This document shows positions 1 through 8,483 of a stretch of DNA of 64,000 nucleotides, piece after piece. The DNA is taken from positions 1 to 64,000 of the forward strand of contig JAWOKN010000006.1 of assembly GCA_033854175.1 (NCBI GenBank). Reading direction: 5' to 3'. The position numbers and the translations under genes were made by a program. Each line of letters opens with the position of its first letter. Position 1 is the first letter of the stretch. The stretch is from DATKPE01 sp033854175. GTDB lineage: Bacteria > Bacteroidota > Ignavibacteria > UBA10030 > SZUA-254. The notes below the pieces were generated by a model, which saw nothing but the letters and a program-made list of their open reading frames with translations, was not told where the DNA came from and searched no databases.

Positions 1-2
1 GG

Positions 3-137
3 GTTACGAAGAAGACAGAATCTTACACTAAATCAACTGCAACCATCAACAACAAAGCTCTTGACTTTGCCAAAAAGTATCTCTTAATTTACGAGCCGAA
101 CAGTCCGAAACACTTTGAAGACGGACAATATTCGTGA
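3..137 (+). CDS. C-terminal fragment of an unidentified protein, cut by the window edge
   Basis: An open frame enters from the left edge and runs 44 codons to a TGA at 135-137. It is lysine- and asparagine-rich, with a helical-looking stretch NKALDFAKKYLLIYE, and I do not recognise it. It overlaps, on the opposite strand, the last codons of the broken metalloprotease, exactly where that protein stops looking like its family. This suggests that foreign sequence abuts the protease here. It may be a chance frame, since there is no start codon or ribosome binding site to judge by. Confidence 0.25.
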   Translation, partial: VTKKTESYTKSTATINNKALDFAKKYLLIYEPNSPKHFEDGQYS

Positions 138-1351
138 TAGATGACATCACTCGAATGGGCCCATGGCTCCCCATACTCAGAACCAAAACCTATATTAGTT
201 CCGTCTGAGCCTCCATTTACACTTGAACCCAAGTTTATGCGCCCTGTCATTTGGTAATTCATTCCAGAATAACCGATAGTCTCAGAGTAATACGTATGAA
301 TATCGTCTGCGTGCCGTCTGACGTTGGATCCATCGCTCGCTGACCAGGCATAATCGACCTCGCTTGGAACAGTCCCAACTATATGGGTAACAATATCGTC
401 TCCATTTGAGTAGTCACGTACTTTAATCCAACTATTTTGGAGTGGGATATGCACATAATAGTATTGAAAGGCATCAACGTACATAGAATAGTATCCATTT
501 GAATTGGTATTTGTTGCAGTGACTTCCTGTCCTGCTGAATTAAAAATCGCCACATTCGTGGTGACGAACGCCGAGCTTACAGTCTGGTCGGACGCTCGGA
601 CTGGCCAATAACTTCCCGTGATAGTACCATAGAAATTATAATCTCTCACGTTATTTAATTCGCGCAATATCGTTCCATCTTGGGCATCTATTAAATATAT
701 GAAGTGCTTGAAAGCACTCATTGACACAAGTTCCACTTTCCAGGAAAGATGGTAGCCAAAAGTTGTACTTGTAGTACTATCGTCCACTGGAAATATGGTC
801 AACTCCGGTTTTCCCACTACAGAAGAGCTATCATCGGCGAATTTTTGTATGGCGGTTTCCGTTGCTTCGTCGGCAGTTAGTGCTGGGTTCGTCGAAATGC
901 CGATCTGCGGATAAATACTGGAACCCAGCGTCACTACTTTTCCCTGCGGGTCGATGGTGAATCCAATTTCAGTCCCATAAACAGGGATTCCATTAACAGA
1001 CTGTCGATATTGAGCAAACCACCACTTGCCGTTAGAGTCGATCTTTTGAAGTGTAAGATCAGATCTAGAAAGCTTGAGGGCAGGATAGTAATCCTCTAAT
1101 AACTTCGTAGTCATCTCATCTATAGCCGGTCCATTCAACGTGCTTGTCGTAAGCCCATAATCGCCAACCGTAACAGCGAGTCCTATTATTCGATGGACGC
1201 TGCCAGTGCGGGGATCAAGCTCCGCATAATTCAGGTTACCATGCTTATCCCTGAATGAAATATTGCTTTGTGCGAGAATGTCCTGGTACGGCCATATTGT
1301 TAGAGTGACTGAAATCAAGGCATAAATCCATATGAATACTCGGTGTTTCAT
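89..1351 (-). pseudogene. Secreted thermolysin-like (M4/fungalysin-type) metalloprotease, truncated in its zinc motif
   Basis: The product starts with a signal peptide (hydrophobic residues 6-27, ending ILAQ). It continues with an FTP/PepSY-type propeptide of about 200 residues, including a segment WWFAQYRQSVNGIPVYG typical of that prodomain. A short carboxypeptidase-regulatory-like insert follows, then the start of the peptidase domain. The domain reaches SSDVIYHEY, where M4 and related enzymes continue HEYxH with a zinc-binding second histidine. Here the frame reads HEYCPSS and stops 10 residues later, so the second histidine, the downstream zinc glutamate and the rest of the catalytic domain are missing. 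A strong GGAGG Shine-Dalgarno precedes the ATG. No alternative frame nearby restores the family sequence, so the gene is broken by insertion, rearrangement or an assembly join. The product cannot be catalytic as read. Confidence 0.75.
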
Positions 1352-1489
1352 TTTATCCTCCTTTGCTTTTGAGATTGTTCAGCTTGACTTGTTTCCTCTT
1401 GATGATTATATTACAATGGCAAATAGAAAAGGCATTGTTTAGAACAATGTCTGAATGTCGTAAGGATCGATATCTATCTGCCACACTAT

Positions 1490-1515
1490 CAGGGTAGTGT
1501 AACCGCACTACCCTG
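1490..1515. promoter_or_regulatory. Perfect 10-bp inverted repeat between the lipoprotein and protease genes
   Basis: CAGGGTAGTG (1490-1499) and CACTACCCTG (1506-1515) are separated by six bases. The hairpin lies just past the stop of the minus-strand lipoprotein gene, so it could terminate or protect that transcript. No T-run follows on the minus strand, so it is not a canonical intrinsic terminator. It could also be a dyad operator upstream of the protease gene. Confidence 0.5.
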
Positions 1516-1540
1516 TACTATACTTGCCCATTCATAAATA

Positions 1541-2521
1541 TCACCTCCTTAACCAACTAACAGCGTACGAGTAAATACTATCGTTCCATGGGGTAATGTC
1601 TGTCGTCATCTTGGTAAAGACATTGGTGAGGAATATTTTCCCGAAGTCTCCACTGACATAGTTTGTTGGCCCGGCATTGTATAGAATAAGTGAATCGTCG
1701 GGAGACCAATCAACAGGAAAATATTGCTGGTAAAAATGCAGGTTAACTTGTGTTTCATTGGTTCCGTCGCCGTTCGAGACATAGATGTTTTGTGCCAAAT
1801 TCTTATTTGACATGTAAACGATTCGATCCCCTTTCCTCGAGTAACGGGGATGGACGAAATTTGCGTCGGGCTGACCGATTGTTCTAAGTAAGTTACCCTT
1901 GAGATCCCACCATGCCATTGAGAGGGGTGTAGCACCGCCAGCCCACGCATTTCCCATTATGACCTTCCCATCGACGGACCAGTCGCTGACCCACTCTGCT
2001 GTGTCGTGAGTATTAGTAATTTTCACTTCTTCAGTAGCATCGGCGTTAATGATAAATATTTCATAATTCGTTACGGCCTCCGGGATCATTATGCGAGAGA
2101 AGGCGATACGCCGTGAGTCTGGAGACCATGCTTCATAAAGTCCACTGGCATAATTGGGGTTAGTGCTTGTCGGATTAGTCAGTCGCCACATACTTGTCCC
2201 ATCGGCCTTGAATACATATAAGGCTGGACCATAATTCTGATAACCACCAGTGCTTTCGACGACAATCGCAGAACCGTCAGGCGACCAGGACGCGCGATAA
2301 ATTGGAAAATTAGAGTTATAAGTAATCTGCCTGATATTGGTACCATCAGGCTTCATGCTGTAAAGCTGATAAGTGCCCGATCTATTTGAAACAAAGAGGA
2401 TAGGACCCGGTTTTCCTCCAGGAAAAGGAGTTAATGGATTGTTTGAATCATTACAAGCACTGAGTAACAGGGATAAGCTGAGACCCAGGTATATAGCATT
2501 TGTTTGAAGGATATTTTCCAT
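1541..2521 (-). CDS. TolB-like beta-propeller lipoprotein
   Basis: The 326-residue product starts with MENILQ, a hydrophobic run and the lipobox LSAC, so it should be a lipid-anchored envelope protein. The start at 2521 is chosen because it puts the signal sequence at the N-terminus; the open frame extends further upstream but that part is not signal-like. The rest is WD40-like PD40 repeats: ILFVSNRSGTYQLYSMKPDGT, then recurring units of the type SWSPDG, AWSPDSRRIAFSR, DWSVDGK and RYSRKGDRIVYMS, spaced about 45-50 residues. This matches the propeller of TolB and the many TolB-like periplasmic proteins of FCB bacteria. A ligand or partner cannot be told from sequence. The gene is AT-richer than those after 3.75 kb, consistent with the accessory character of this end of the window. 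Confidence 0.8.
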   Translation of the reverse strand: MENILQTNAIYLGLSLSLLLSACNDSNNPLTPFPGGKPGPILFVSNRSGTYQLYSMKPDGTNIRQITYNSNFPIYRASWSPDGSAIVVESTGGYQNYGPALYVFKADGTSMWRLTNPTSTNPNYASGLYEAWSPDSRRIAFSRIMIPEAVTNYEIFIINADATEEVKITNTHDTAEWVSDWSVDGKVIMGNAWAGGATPLSMAWWDLKGNLLRTIGQPDANFVHPRYSRKGDRIVYMSNKNLAQNIYVSNGDGTNETQVNLHFYQQYFPVDWSPDDSLILYNAGPTNYVSGDFGKIFLTNVFTKMTTDITPWNDSIYSYAVSWLRR

Positions 2522-2942
2522 CTTATTGCCTATCGAAGAATAACTCACGGGATAAATTAAATTCGGAACTCGTTCGTCTGAAATAAACTGATTCCTTGCC
2601 GTATGGATAAGGATAAATTGTCTTATAAACCGAGGAGTAGAGTATACCATGAAGATTCCATCTATACTCGATGGGAAAACGATGATTCTGAGATGATGAC
2701 AGCGGAGGTTTTTGCTCTATATCATTGAGACTTAAAATGTCATTCTGTTTCTTCATCGTGGATTAGTGAGGAACTGTGATAATGTTTTTCCGCAGGTACG
2801 GATCCGTTGGAAAGTAAAAACACCCCCCTTCTCCAACAATATCATAATGAACTTCATGGCCACACAGACACTTAACATGCATCGGCGCGAGTTGTATCAT
2901 GCCCGCCGTTCTAAAAAATACGTATCTCATGTGCCAATGTCA

Positions 2943-3256
2943 ATGGGGTAAATACCTATTTCACTATGGGGTAGTTACCTATGTTGATAACGTTGGCTCC
3001 ATCTAGACGATTGGATCATTTTATGGTGAACGAGCAGGGCGGCTTATAATTTTACCCTGAATATTCACGAATGGATTCAGCGTGCTTTCCATTATCGCTG
3101 GGTTAGTATATCATCGCCGTAAAAATATCAGAATCGCCAACCCCATCTCAAAAAATGAAAAATCTATAGAGGAAATTTTTATTGCGAACACAACAGTCGG
3201 TCCAGCATATGATGTCGTAGGTAACTACCCCCCTCCCGAAGAGGTGACTACCCCAT
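2943..3256. mobile_element. Small inverted-repeat element (MITE-like or decayed insertion sequence)
   Basis: The left end (2943-2983) and the reverse complement of the right end (3216-3256) align over 41 bases without a gap, with 29 identities by eye. The matches are ATGGGGTA at the outside and a 14-base core GGGGTAGTTACCTA at the inside (2968-2981 on the left). Each end therefore holds two copies of a GGGGTA..ACC motif spaced 23 bases apart. Paired subterminal repeats in inverted orientation are characteristic of transposon ends; the arrangement recalls IS21-family ends, which is inference only. The 230-base interior has no recognisable transposase, so this would be a non-autonomous or internally deleted element. 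No target duplication was confirmed. Confidence 0.55.
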
Positions 3257-3351
3257 GGCCCCTTGCGTAATCCTCATCTAAAATTCGAGTGCTCACACCC
3301 CCACTACTATTCGCATTATGATCGGTGTGTGCAATTGATGCCACTATTGAA

Positions 3352-3432
3352 TCATGGGGTCATTTTTGTGTCATCACAGAGATAAACGGGCCGAAGCTCT
3401 CTGATCTGCTCCTTACTGAACCGCTTCTTCAT
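3352..3432 (-). pseudogene. Relic of an IS3-family transposase OrfA (N-terminus only)
   Basis: The minus strand reads MKKRFSKEQI, the usual opening of IS3-family OrfA proteins, preceded by a good Shine-Dalgarno (GGAAAGGAG). After ten residues the similarity ends and the frame closes 16 codons later, so only the 5' tip of the insertion sequence remains. Upstream on the same strand, TTTGAGACACTCACC near 3456-3470 looks like an IS3-type terminal inverted repeat. Interpretation: one end of a former insertion sequence left after deletion. Confidence 0.55.
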
Positions 3433-3752
3433 GTCTTTTCTCCTTTCCAACCTAGGTGAGTGTCTCAAATTTTTCTTACCTACAATAGATCAGGATATAG
3501 GAAGCAGACCACCGACCCACGCTACAAGATACAAAATGGGTTGTTATGAAGGGCTCAGGTCGCAGGCAGAATAATACCGACTGCCCGCTCGCATAAGCAT
3601 TTGTCCGGACTTCGAATGGCTCTATGGTCCCTTATGTGATACTGGGAACTTTTATTGGCTGGGGTGTACAATCCGGATACTGTTCGACTTTTTTCCTGAA
3701 TAAACGGCCCCATCAATAGGTTTTGTATGGACCATGCTCACTGAGATCTCCC

Positions 3753-5486
3753 TCAGAGTTTTGTCGCAACGACAACAACTCCCTTTGCAGATACCACTTC
3801 TGCTTTTGTACTATCATATGCTTCTAAAAAAATCAGATATATCCCAATTTTCACCCGCTCCCTCCGGTCACTTAAACCGTTCCATACCAGCGTTCCGCCC
3901 GACCCCGCCGGAGCACCGTCTGCCAGTACCCGCACCAACCGGCCCTGACTGTCGTAAATCCGGACTCTGATGATACCCGATTTCAATGGCAGATGATAGG
4001 AAATAATCGTCATATCCTCAAAACCATCCCCGTCGGGTGAAAATGGATTTGGGGCGGCCGAGATGATCGCAGAGGAGGGCACAAGCTTCGTGTAGACACT
4101 GTTGGTCGTGCATGGTGTACCGCCGCCAGCGGCGGCGGAGGTTGTCCAGTTTTGCCTGCTGACCGAGGAAAGAAACGGATTGATCCGTTCAAGCGAACGC
4201 CCCCGCACGACGTCCACTGCCGGATTGTGCCACCCGGGACTGTACTGGACACTGTCAATGGTGTGTTCTGCGAAATCGTAGAGAATGACCTGATCACCAC
4301 TGTTGTTCAGACTCATGCCGCTCTGCCTGACGATGACCCGCATATCCTCCCCGCGAAGGTAGGGAAACTTATCATAGATTGACGAATCCGATGCGATAAC
4401 CAGATACTGCGAAGCTCCGATGATGACCGGTACGGGGCTTATGACATGTGCCAAAGTTCCGTTTCCCGCTTCCGGCTTGTCTGTCAGTTTCCAGTCCTGA
4501 AAATCTACCGGATAGGGGGAGGTGTTGTAGAGCTCAACATATTCGCTGCTTCCCGCGGCCGGTTCATACATGATTTCATTGATCACAACCGAATGCGCCA
4601 TGTACCCGACCGCTATTGTAACCCCCGACGTGTCGTCCGTCTGGTCGTTGTCTGCCGCGGAGTTGATGACAACAAGGATGTCTGCGAGACCCGCGGTGAC
4701 CGATTGCAGGGGGGCAAGTATTTCCGCCGAATCATCTGCATTCAAGGGTTGTGGGTATTCGTAACCGTAAAAAAGTTCCCCGGGCTCGGCCCAGCCATTT
4801 TTGTTCGTGTCGAGATAGAAATTTGTCGTGAAGTGCGAAATCGGTTGCAGACCCGCATTCCTCACGACTGCCCGGATGGTGACGTTGTCACCTGCCTGGG
4901 GCCTCACCGGGCTGCACGAAAGTGACCCTATGGCAAGATCCGACATCGGTCGTGCCGTTATACTGATGTCATCGAAACGGAGCGTTCCCGTGGTTCCGGT
5001 TCCGTTTCCAGCGACACGCCAGCGGAGTCGGACCGATTTCTGCAGGAAGAGTTCACCGGGTATGTAGACCGCCCTCCTGACATAGGCCGTCGTACCGGGG
5101 TTTTTTAAAATATCTCCGACCGGAATACCGAACGACGACCCGCCGTCAGTCGATGCCTCAATGACCAGATCGGAATTGTGACTGGCCGACCGCCGTTCGT
5201 AAAATATCAGGCTTTCGGGTGCCGCCGCCGTCAGATCGATCAGTGGGGTGATCAGTTCCTGCTCAATTGCCGCGTTTGTACTGATCACCGCAGCCGGACC
5301 CGAATGCGGAGTTGATGCGGTCGTCGCGAAATCTCCCCCATTCAGACGGTTTGAACTCGAAAGCCACCCGCGGGGTAACTGGGGGACCGAGACGGTGTCA
5401 AAATCTTCAGCGTACGGATAGCGCTCAATCTGTGCGTTGAGAATGGCGCATGGAAGAAGCAGGACTGCACATAGGGATGATTTCAT
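3753..5486 (-). CDS. Secreted lamin-tail-domain protein with FlgD-like C-terminus
   Basis: 577 residues, starting with a signal peptide (MKSSLCAVLLLPCAILNAQ) behind a clear GGAGGTGG ribosome binding site. The N-terminal 170 residues resemble the jelly-roll of cleaved adhesins and MAM-like domains (YAEDFDTVSVPQLPRGW). A CARDB/Ig-like segment follows at about 180-290, then a lamin-tail domain at about 300-420 (VINEIMYEPAAG, EYVELYNTS, FQDWKLTD). The end (about 475-577) has NPFSPDGDGFEDMTII and VRIYDSQGRLVRVL, a FlgD-Ig/CHU_C-like unit that ends many type IX-exported proteins in this group. The role is probably extracellular or surface-attached. Lamin-tail domains outside eukaryotes often sit beside nucleases or phosphatases, but no enzyme domain is visible here. 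Confidence 0.8.
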   Translation of the reverse strand: MKSSLCAVLLLPCAILNAQIERYPYAEDFDTVSVPQLPRGWLSSSNRLNGGDFATTASTPHSGPAAVISTNAAIEQELITPLIDLTAAAPESLIFYERRSASHNSDLVIEASTDGGSSFGIPVGDILKNPGTTAYVRRAVYIPGELFLQKSVRLRWRVAGNGTGTTGTLRFDDISITARPMSDLAIGSLSCSPVRPQAGDNVTIRAVVRNAGLQPISHFTTNFYLDTNKNGWAEPGELFYGYEYPQPLNADDSAEILAPLQSVTAGLADILVVINSAADNDQTDDTSGVTIAVGYMAHSVVINEIMYEPAAGSSEYVELYNTSPYPVDFQDWKLTDKPEAGNGTLAHVISPVPVIIGASQYLVIASDSSIYDKFPYLRGEDMRVIVRQSGMSLNNSGDQVILYDFAEHTIDSVQYSPGWHNPAVDVVRGRSLERINPFLSSVSRQNWTTSAAAGGGTPCTTNSVYTKLVPSSAIISAAPNPFSPDGDGFEDMTIISYHLPLKSGIIRVRIYDSQGRLVRVLADGAPAGSGGTLVWNGLSDRRERVKIGIYLIFLEAYDSTKAEVVSAKGVVVVATKL

Positions 5487-5543
5487 GATCCACCTCCGGA
5501 TAAAAATGCGTTTGCGCCCGGGAGGCGGTCGATGTGTGTTGTG

Positions 5544-6878
5544 CTATTTTGGGGGTAAACTCTGCTGCGTCCAGATTTTTACCAGATTCAGAATCGTCTG
5601 AACGGCTTTCTCCATCCCGCGGACGGGTATCCACTCGAGTTTGCTGTGGAAATTTTCACCTCCGGTGAAGAGGTTCGGACAGGGAAGCCCCATCTGGGTC
5701 AATTCCGAGCCGTCTGTCCCGCCCCTCGTCGGTATGATCCTCGGCTGAAGCCCCGCGTCCCGACAGGCCTGGAGCGCATACTCGGTGACAAAGGGTACTT
5801 TGTCGAGTTTGAGTTTCATGTTCCGGTAGCTCTCACGGAACACAATATCGATTTTTCCCGATGGGAATTTTTCCATGGTCTCCTTCCGGATGTCCATCAG
5901 GATCCGGCGCTGCTTGGTCAAACCGCTCGTATCGAAACTCCGCAGGAGTATCCTCAGATCAGATTCCTCGGCGTTCATCGTCCCCGTGTAGGGATGAATG
6001 AAACCCTCGCGCTTTTCGGTCGCCTCAGGTCTCAGGTTTTCGGGGAGCCGGGAGATAAAATCCGAAAGAGGGTAGAGCGAATTGATCATTTTCCCCTTCG
6101 CATCGCCGGGATGGGTGCTGTGACCCCCGAAGGTGACAATCGCCTCATCCGCGTTCCAGGTCTCATTGCTGATCTCCCCCGGAAAACCGCCGTCAACCGT
6201 ATAGGCGTACTGGGCTCCGAATCCGCGGATATCAAATTTTGCGATCCCTGTGCCTGTTTCCTCGTCGGGCGTGAATGCCACCCTCACCGTCCCGTGATGG
6301 AGTGCCGAATCCCTGAGAAGTGTCTGGACGACTGTCATGATCTCCGCGATACCAGCCTTGTCATCAGCCCCCAGTACTGTCGTTCCGTCAGAAGTGATGA
6401 TGTCACTCCCGATGTTATCGCGTAAGCGCGGATTTGCCCCGGTGGTGAGTATCTGCGACGAATCCCCGGGAAGTATGATCTGCTCCCCCTGATAATCGTG
6501 GTGCACGATCGGAACAACATGGTTCCCCGATACATCGGGAGATGTGTCCATATGCGATATGAATCCAATGGGCGGCACCCTTCCGCTATCACGCCCGGGG
6601 AGATTGCCGGGGACTGTACCATAGACACAACAATGGCTGTCGATGCGGGCGTCACTCACCCCGAGCTCCTGTAATTCTTTTACCAGTAAACGGCCTAAAA
6701 TCCACTGACCCGCCGTACTCGGTACCGTATCCACCCCCTCCCGGGATTCGGTGTTTATTTTCACATACCGCAAAAACCTGTCGACGACGCTCTCGTCATG
6801 GGATGAATATCCCAGTAAGATCCCTGTCGGAAAAAGAGAAATGAGGAGGATTCGGAGTAAAGACTTCACTCGAGGCAT
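5544..6878 (-). CDS. pepT: Peptidase T (tripeptide aminopeptidase, M20B) with an N-terminal signal peptide
   Basis: 444 residues. PepT releases N-terminal residues from tripeptides using two zinc ions. Metal and catalytic motifs are intact: SHMDTS (zinc His and catalytic Asp), GADDKAG (bridging Asp), PDEETG (catalytic and zinc Glu), TVDGG and NFHSK (last zinc His). The conserved dimerisation-lid stretch FGGHSTHPGDAKGKMIN is also present. Typical PepT begins close to the segment corresponding to VVDRFLRYVKINTES. This protein adds about 25 residues before that, with a basic start and a hydrophobic core LLRILLISLFPTGILLGY. It is therefore likely exported to the periplasm or membrane-anchored, unlike the cytoplasmic E. 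coli enzyme. It lies 57 bases upstream of the lamin-tail gene on the same strand, so the two may be cotranscribed. Confidence 0.92.
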   Translation of the reverse strand: MPRVKSLLRILLISLFPTGILLGYSSHDESVVDRFLRYVKINTESREGVDTVPSTAGQWILGRLLVKELQELGVSDARIDSHCCVYGTVPGNLPGRDSGRVPPIGFISHMDTSPDVSGNHVVPIVHHDYQGEQIILPGDSSQILTTGANPRLRDNIGSDIITSDGTTVLGADDKAGIAEIMTVVQTLLRDSALHHGTVRVAFTPDEETGTGIAKFDIRGFGAQYAYTVDGGFPGEISNETWNADEAIVTFGGHSTHPGDAKGKMINSLYPLSDFISRLPENLRPEATEKREGFIHPYTGTMNAEESDLRILLRSFDTSGLTKQRRILMDIRKETMEKFPSGKIDIVFRESYRNMKLKLDKVPFVTEYALQACRDAGLQPRIIPTRGGTDGSELTQMGLPCPNLFTGGENFHSKLEWIPVRGMEKAVQTILNLVKIWTQQSLPPK

Positions 6879-7247
6879 TGCACTAATCCCATACTACCGG
6901 CATAGTATGAAATTCAGCAACCAGAATCAAGATCTTCACCGCCGCTGTGCCCCACGATACAGGCGTTGATTTTCGTCAACTACCAGAATCTTTAAATGAA
7001 TATCATGTAGTTGTTTACAGGGATTTTACTGGTCCTTTCCGGATGGATGAAATGATGCCGGACGGTTCCTGTTCATACGTTTGTTGAAATAGATCGATAA
7101 ATATGTTGTGTCAGCGTCAATTATGACCAGCATACCCCCGAGGCCCCGGTTTGGAATATCTTCATTATTTTGTTATTTTTGGCTTCTCAATGACGAACAG
7201 CCGAAATAGAGGGGAAGGTACCTATTAAGACCATTTCTTCCCCTGAT
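6879..7247. other. Divergent intergenic region between pepT and the nfrA-like gene
   Basis: Holds start signals for both directions. The plus-strand promoter candidate at 7151-7179 is listed separately. No gene, RNA motif or strong hairpin was seen in the rest. Confidence 0.5.
7151..7179 (+). promoter_or_regulatory. Candidate vegetative promoter of the nfrAB-like operon
   Basis: TTGGAA (7151-7156), 17 bases, TATTTT (7174-7179), with the -10 preceded by TTTTGT. It matches the pattern seen before other genes in this window. A start near 7187 would give a leader of about 60 bases. Confidence 0.5.
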
Positions 7248-8480
7248 GTGTTCCAGGTTTTGAGGAAATATTCCCTCCACCTCATTACCTTCGTCATTCT
7301 CCTTTTCCCCCGGCCGGGGGACTCTCAGACGATAACCGATACCTCGGTTTTTTCGCTCCTCACCAGGGGGTATGCTACAATGCGCGTCGACCCCCCTATG
7401 GCTGTACCCTATTTTCAACGCGTGATCGAGCTCGATTCAACAAACTTCCAGGCTCATGCCGCACTCGGGTATCTCTATCATTCACTGAAGGATTACCCTA
7501 ACGCACTGAAGGAATTTTCCGCCGCCGACCACCTTCAGCCTTCCGATACACTGAAACTTCAGATGGCCTATACACTGATGTCTCTCGGGCAGGATACTGC
7601 AGCCTATAGCCTGTTCGACCGGCTCGCCGCAAGCCCGTACCCCGATATCAGGATGAGTGCCAGTGATCAGCTGAAGTTTAAATCCTCCGGCGGGGGGGGA
7701 GGAGGGGCGGCTCCGGCGAAACCCTGGTGGACCCGTATCTATTCGGCTGACTACTTCGATACGCGCTGGCAGAGCACGTTCATCTATCTCACGGCAGAGG
7801 AGGGATATCGCCTCAACAGGATCCTGAGCGCTTACGCGGTTGTGTCGCTCTCCACAGACACGAAATCGAGCGCCGGCACCGTTCCGCAGATCTTCTCCGA
7901 CAATTCCCTGATGTTCGGCGTTGGCGTGAGAGCCCAGCTCTTCACCGGCTTTTCGGTGAGCGCCCAGGAGGGCGCCGCCCTGGACATTATCGGCCGGAAG
8001 GATATCAACTTTGTCCGGAATGATTTCCGCTTCTACCTCACCTACGGGAACGGGATCTATGCCCCCTATACGGATCATCCTGACGTGAGATTTCCGTTTT
8101 ACCCGATCCTCGATCTCTACTCATCACTCGGGGCGTATTCGAAATACAAGAATACGATCGGCTACCTCCAGCTGAAGGCCGGCGCACGCGTGCTGGAGGT
8201 CTCGAAGACGGTCATGGATGTCTACGGGAAGTTGAATTTTGCACGCGATTGGGCCGTGAATATCCTCGTGAATGATCCTTCCATCAAGGCGAAGGAGTAC
8301 TATAATAACATCAATGAATGGGGATTGGGCTGCAGACTCACCCCCAATGTCGACTGGGGCGTCTACCTCGATGCGGAATTTCTCCGCGGCATCTACTCGC
8401 ACCAGGACCTCCTCCCGGCCGGCCGCGACCCCTATTATACCAGCTACAGGTTCTTTCTGATTTTTGACAGGACGTTCTGA
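7248..8480 (+). CDS. NfrA-like TPR/outer-membrane protein, probable glycan exporter
   Basis: 410 residues, GTG start chosen because it places a signal peptide first (LHLITFVILLFPRPGDSQ). Residues 30-150 form tetratricopeptide repeats (YFQRVIELDSTNFQAHAALGYLY, ALKEFSAADHLQPSD). A glycine-rich linker follows (six or more Gly), then a C-terminal beta-barrel of about 250 residues ending in aromatic F. The barrel contains ARDWAVNILVNDPS and EYYNNINEWGLG, characteristic of the C-terminal domain of E. coli NfrA (phage N4 adsorption protein A). It is much shorter than E. coli NfrA (about 990 residues) because it has far fewer TPR units. The next gene, three bases away, is an NfrB-type glycosyltransferase, so the pair should make and export a surface polysaccharide. 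Confidence 0.75.
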   Translation: MFQVLRKYSLHLITFVILLFPRPGDSQTITDTSVFSLLTRGYATMRVDPPMAVPYFQRVIELDSTNFQAHAALGYLYHSLKDYPNALKEFSAADHLQPSDTLKLQMAYTLMSLGQDTAAYSLFDRLAASPYPDIRMSASDQLKFKSSGGGGGGAAPAKPWWTRIYSADYFDTRWQSTFIYLTAEEGYRLNRILSAYAVVSLSTDTKSSAGTVPQIFSDNSLMFGVGVRAQLFTGFSVSAQEGAALDIIGRKDINFVRNDFRFYLTYGNGIYAPYTDHPDVRFPFYPILDLYSSLGAYSKYKNTIGYLQLKAGARVLEVSKTVMDVYGKLNFARDWAVNILVNDPSIKAKEYYNNINEWGLGCRLTPNVDWGVYLDAEFLRGIYSHQDLLPAGRDPYYTSYRFFLIFDRTF

Positions 8481-8483
8481 CGA

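Larger units (their letters stand above)
2522..3752. other. Gene-poor stretch holding mobile-element relics
   Basis: About 1.2 kb without a convincing gene. It contains the inverted-repeat element at 2943-3256 and an IS3-type OrfA relic at 3352-3432. The short open frames here (2523-2756 minus, 2766-2951 plus, 3082-3270 plus) have no ribosome binding site or family resemblance. Base composition shifts from AT-rich to the GC-rich background near 3.75 kb. Confidence 0.6.

Noticed and set aside
2523..2756. 77-codon minus-strand frame upstream of the lipoprotein gene
   Set aside because: No ribosome binding site and no family resemblance; it overlaps the non-signal upstream extension of the lipoprotein frame.
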